From NCBI RefSeq assembly GCF_003286645.3, contig NZ_CP127382.2, positions 682,001-746,000 on the forward strand: a stretch of 64,000 nt of DNA. Reading direction: 5' to 3'. The stretch is from Aerococcus tenax. GTDB taxonomy: Bacteria > Bacillota > Bacilli > Lactobacillales > Aerococcaceae. Both the position numbers and the translations under genes were made by a program. Shown here piece by piece: positions 61,300 to 64,000 of this stretch (positions are counted from its first letter, which is position 1; each line of letters opens with the position of its first letter). The notes under the pieces were generated by a model. That model saw only the letters and a list, made by a program, of their open reading frames with translations. It ran no database searches and had not been told where the DNA came from.

Positions 61300-61893
61300 A
61301 TGAACTATCTACAACTGGAAAGCAATGATCAGAATCCTACCGCAACAATTAAAACCACTTTAGGGGATATTACCCTCACTCTATACCCTGAGGTAGCGCC
61401 CAAGGCAGTGAAAAACTTTATTGAACTGAGTCAATCTGGGTATTATGACGGGGTTATTTTCCACCGGGTCATTCCAAACTTTATGATTCAGGGTGGCGAC
61501 CCAACCGGAACGGGTAGAGGGGGAGAAAGTATCTACGGCAGTGCATTTGAAGATGAGTTTTCTAATCAAGTCTTCAACTTTAACGGAGCTCTCTCCATGG
61601 CTAACGCAGGGCCAAATACCAATGGCTCGCAATTCTTTATCGTCTCTGCTCAAGAAGTGCCCCAAGCCATGTTAGACCAGATGAAGGCACTCTCTTGGCC
61701 TGAAGACGTTATTGAGAACTATGCACAAAAGGGTGGAACCCCTTGGCTCGATCACAAACATACGGTATTTGGTCAAGTAGTCGATGGGATGGATGTTGTC
61801 TATCAGATCGAAGCAGTCGAGCGAGACAGCCATGATAAACCCTTAGAAGATGTTTCAATTGTTACGATTGATATTGAAGGCCTTGATCAGTAA
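61300..61893 (+). CDS. ppiB: Cyclophilin-type peptidyl-prolyl isomerase
   Basis: 197 residues, cytoplasmic, no signal peptide. Catalytic motif [20 protein letters not shown] with the active-site Arg, and [12 protein letters not shown]. It contains an insertion near residue 130-150 ([20 protein letters not shown]), normal for Lactobacillales forms. The S1-domain gene starts on its last base. Confidence 0.93.
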   Translation: MNYLQLESNDQNPTATIKTTLGDITLTLYPEVAPKAVKNFIELSQSGYYDGVIFHRVIPNFMIQGGDPTGTGRGGESIYGSAFEDEFSNQVFNFNGALSMANAGPNTNGSQFFIVSAQEVPQAMLDQMKALSWPEDVIENYAQKGGTPWLDHKHTVFGQVVDGMDVVYQIEAVERDSHDKPLEDVSIVTIDIEGLDQ

Positions 61894-62303
61894 TGGAGCG
61901 TCAAGAAAACTATCGGATTGGCGATGTTCTTAATGGAACAGTGACTGGCATTCAATCCTATGGTTTATTCATCAAATTGGACTCTCATTGTCATGGCTTG
62001 GTTCATATTTCTGAGGTTGACCATGGCTATGTCACCAATCTCGAAGAACGTTTTTCAATTGGTGACCAGGTTAAAGTAAAAATCATCGATATCGATGAAT
62101 ACACCAAGAAAATCAGTTTATCGATTCGGGCCCTTAAAGCAACCAACACCCCAAATTTTCCAGCGCGGATAAAGAAACCCAAGCGGCGTCACACACCACA
62201 AATAGGTTTTAAAACAATCAATAAAAAAATGCCTGAGTGGATTGAAAACTCGTTAGCGGATATCCATTCAGGAAAGATTAAAGATTATCGATTGGAGGAA
62301 TAA
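61893..62303 (+). CDS. yugI: S1-domain general stress protein (YugI/GSP13-like)
   Basis: 136 residues. One S1 domain ([20 protein letters not shown], then [13 protein letters not shown] and [20 protein letters not shown]) and a basic tail. Binds RNA or ribosomes under stress by family analogy. ATG overlaps the cyclophilin stop (TAATGG); pgi follows after 2 bases. Confidence 0.88.
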   Translation: MERQENYRIGDVLNGTVTGIQSYGLFIKLDSHCHGLVHISEVDHGYVTNLEERFSIGDQVKVKIIDIDEYTKKISLSIRALKATNTPNFPARIKKPKRRHTPQIGFKTINKKMPEWIENSLADIHSGKIKDYRLEE

Positions 62304-62305
62304 CA

Positions 62306-63655
62306 TTGTCTACATTAACTTTTGATTATTCAAAAACACAACACTTTATTCAAGATCATGAATTAGACTATTTACAACCCTTTGTGACCGCAGCAGACAA
62401 GATGCTACGTGAAAAGACAGGACAAGGTGCTGATTTTACGGATTGGGTAACTCTTCCAGCAGACTATGACAAAGAAGAATACGCCCGCCTAAAAGCAGCT
62501 GCCAAACGTATCCAAGCCGACTCTGATGTCTTAGTGGTGCTTGGAATAGGTGGGTCCTATTTGGGAGCCAAAGCAGCCATTGACTTTTTAAGTCATCAAT
62601 TTATTAACTATTTCCCAGCTGATAAAAGGGACTATCCTCAAATTTTATTTGCCGGTAACAGTTTAAGCTCAACTTACCTTAGCGAATTAATTGAAGTGAT
62701 TGGTGACCGTGATTTCTCAGTCAATGTTATTAGTAAATCAGGAACTACTACTGAAACAGCCATTGCCTTTAGAATCATTAAGCAATTACTAGAAGATAAA
62801 TATGGCAAAGAAGCTGCTAAACAACGGATTTATGCGACAACTGATAAAGCAAAAGGTGCCCTACGAGAAGAAGCCGATAAAGAAGGCTATGAGACCTTTA
62901 TTATTCCTGACGGGGTTGGGGGACGTTTTACCGTTCTAACACCGGTAGGGCTTTTACCAATTGCGGTGAGTGGTGCTGATACAGATGCCCTCCTTGAAGG
63001 GGCTAAGCAAGCCATGGAAGACCTATCAGACGCAGACTTGAAGAAAAATAGTGCCTACCAATATGCAGGCCTAAGAAACATCCTTCACCGCAAGGGTTAT
63101 GACACTGAAATCTTAGTGAACTATGAACCAAAGATGCAATACTTTGCAGAGTGGTGGAAACAATTATTCGGTGAATCTGAAGGAAAAGACCAAAAAGGGA
63201 TTTATCCATCTTCTGCTAACTTCTCCACCGACTTGCATTCGATTGGGCAATCTATCCAAGACGGAAAACGGAACCTGATGGAAACAGTTATCAAAGTGGA
63301 TACACCTGAAAGAAATATTGATATCCCTCGCTTAGACAGTGACTTAGATGGACTTTCCTACCTAGAAGGCAAGGACTTGGACTATGTAAATACTAAGGCT
63401 TTTCAAGGAACCTTGTTAGCCCATACGGACGGTCGCGTACCTAACTTTGTGATTCACCTAGAAAAAATGGACGCTTATCATTTAGGTTACATGATATACT
63501 TCTTTGAATTGGCAGTAGGGATGAGTGGTTATCTCAACGGCGTTAATCCATTTAACCAACCTGGCGTAGAAGCATATAAGAAAAATATGTTTGCTTTACT
63601 CGGAAAACCAGGATTCGAGGATTTAGCTGATGAACTTAACCAACGCTTAGATTAA
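62306..63655 (+). CDS. pgi: Glucose-6-phosphate isomerase
   Basis: 449 residues, typical Firmicutes size. Sugar-phosphate motif [32 protein letters not shown], and catalytic Glu in [13 protein letters not shown]. Second step of glycolysis. It starts with TTG, with a TTGGAGGAATAACA site, coupled to yugI. Confidence 0.97.
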   Translation: MSTLTFDYSKTQHFIQDHELDYLQPFVTAADKMLREKTGQGADFTDWVTLPADYDKEEYARLKAAAKRIQADSDVLVVLGIGGSYLGAKAAIDFLSHQFINYFPADKRDYPQILFAGNSLSSTYLSELIEVIGDRDFSVNVISKSGTTTETAIAFRIIKQLLEDKYGKEAAKQRIYATTDKAKGALREEADKEGYETFIIPDGVGGRFTVLTPVGLLPIAVSGADTDALLEGAKQAMEDLSDADLKKNSAYQYAGLRNILHRKGYDTEILVNYEPKMQYFAEWWKQLFGESEGKDQKGIYPSSANFSTDLHSIGQSIQDGKRNLMETVIKVDTPERNIDIPRLDSDLDGLSYLEGKDLDYVNTKAFQGTLLAHTDGRVPNFVIHLEKMDAYHLGYMIYFFELAVGMSGYLNGVNPFNQPGVEAYKKNMFALLGKPGFEDLADELNQRLD

Positions 63656-63725
63656 TTTAAAACTAATAATCACTTTTATTAATTAAACTAATAGGCTATA
63701 AAAACTGAAAAATCAGGCTTTTAGA

Positions 63726-63757
63726 AGAGGAGTTTCATCAAGAAGCTTCTCTTTTTT
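63726..63757 (+). terminator. Terminator after pgi
   Basis: AGAGGAG / CTTCTCT stem (one wobble), followed by TTTTT. Confidence 0.6.
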
Positions 63758-63787
63758 ATTTATTTCAAACTTTTTTGGAAAAATCTA

Positions 63788-63816
63788 TTGACTTTGATAG
63801 CAAAACATTATATTAT
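63788..63816 (+). promoter_or_regulatory. P1 promoter (rrn-like)
   Basis: TTGACT, 17-base spacer, TATTAT at 63811-63816. Confidence 0.7.
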
Positions 63817-63946
63817 ATTTCTTGTCGCTGATGAGCGGAGCAAAACACAGTTGTTAAATCTTTGCTCGTTCTCAAAGAACTAATAAAATTTATTTCTTCA
63901 TTTTGAGAGAAAATTCAACAATAAAAAATAAATTTAAAAAAGTTCT

Positions 63947-63975
63947 TGACAAAGAGATAGTGGTTGCGGTATGAT
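63947..63975 (+). promoter_or_regulatory. P2 promoter (rrn-like)
   Basis: TTGACA, 17-base spacer, TATGAT at 63970-63975, at the edge of the window. An AT-rich upstream stretch (63910-63945) resembles an UP element. Confidence 0.75.
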
Positions 63976-64000
63976 AATTAAGTCGCAACAAGCGATATAG

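Larger units (their letters stand above)
63656..64000. other. Intergenic region with rrn-like promoters
   Basis: After the pgi terminator no gene is seen. Contains two strong promoters 159 bases apart and a TCTCAAA/TTTGAGA inverted repeat between (63873-63909), arranged like the leader of an rRNA operon that would begin beyond the window. Confidence 0.6.

Overview
The window is a chromosomal segment of a low-GC Gram-positive bacterium of the order Lactobacillales. The gene complement points to this: recA-rny, mutS-mutL, a ferredoxin/flavodoxin-NADP reductase of the YumC type, scpA-scpB-rluB, an FMN riboswitch ahead of ribU, and ypbB-recQ. The mix resembles Aerococcaceae such as Aerococcus, but that family assignment is an inference. 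The first gene, recA, is cut by the left edge. The right edge stops inside what looks like the promoter region of an rRNA operon.

Layout. (1) 1-3450: recA, rny and a non-coding stretch. (2) 3451-17375: a mobile element of about 13.9 kb inserted at the 3' end of a tRNA-Ser(CGA) gene, bounded by an 18-bp direct repeat. (3) 17478-39428: housekeeping genes for mismatch repair, Holliday junction processing, queuosine, replication (dnaE), glycolysis (pfkA, pyk), RNA binding, XerD, a lipoprotein, a sirtuin, the ribT-scpA-scpB-rluB cluster and riboswitch-controlled ribU. (4) 39679-41896: an IS66-family insertion with an exact 8-bp target duplication, which cut off the last 30 codons of an Mga-like regulator. 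(5) 43769-63655: ypbB-recQ, a LysM protein, cmk, rpsA, der, hup, a TPR protein, dapB-cca-dinG, an aminotransferase, dnaD, ferredoxin-NADP reductase, cyclophilin, an S1 protein and pgi. (6) 63656-64000: tandem strong promoters, probably for rrn.

The mobile element is the unusual part. It has a tyrosine integrase, a divergent repressor/Cro switch, a Rha-type regulator, an AbrB/RelE-like toxin-antitoxin pair, an excisionase-like HTH protein, an AEP-type primase and an SF3 helicase. Directly after the helicase lies a replication origin made of inverted TGTCCCG iterons around an AT-rich core. An ArpU-like late regulator and a phage-scaffold-like protein follow. No terminase, capsid, portal, tail or lysis gene is visible. 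This is the architecture of a phage satellite (PICI-like) that replicates by itself but must borrow particles from a helper phage.

Inside the satellite are two unexplained tandem families of small proteins: four consecutive paralogues of about 80-90 residues right after the origin (12747-13786), and three copies of a short charged helical module near the right end (16109-16843), the last fused to an extra N-terminal domain. Together with the orphan scaffold protein they are the best candidates for undescribed helper-interference or capsid-redirecting functions. No CRISPR array was seen.
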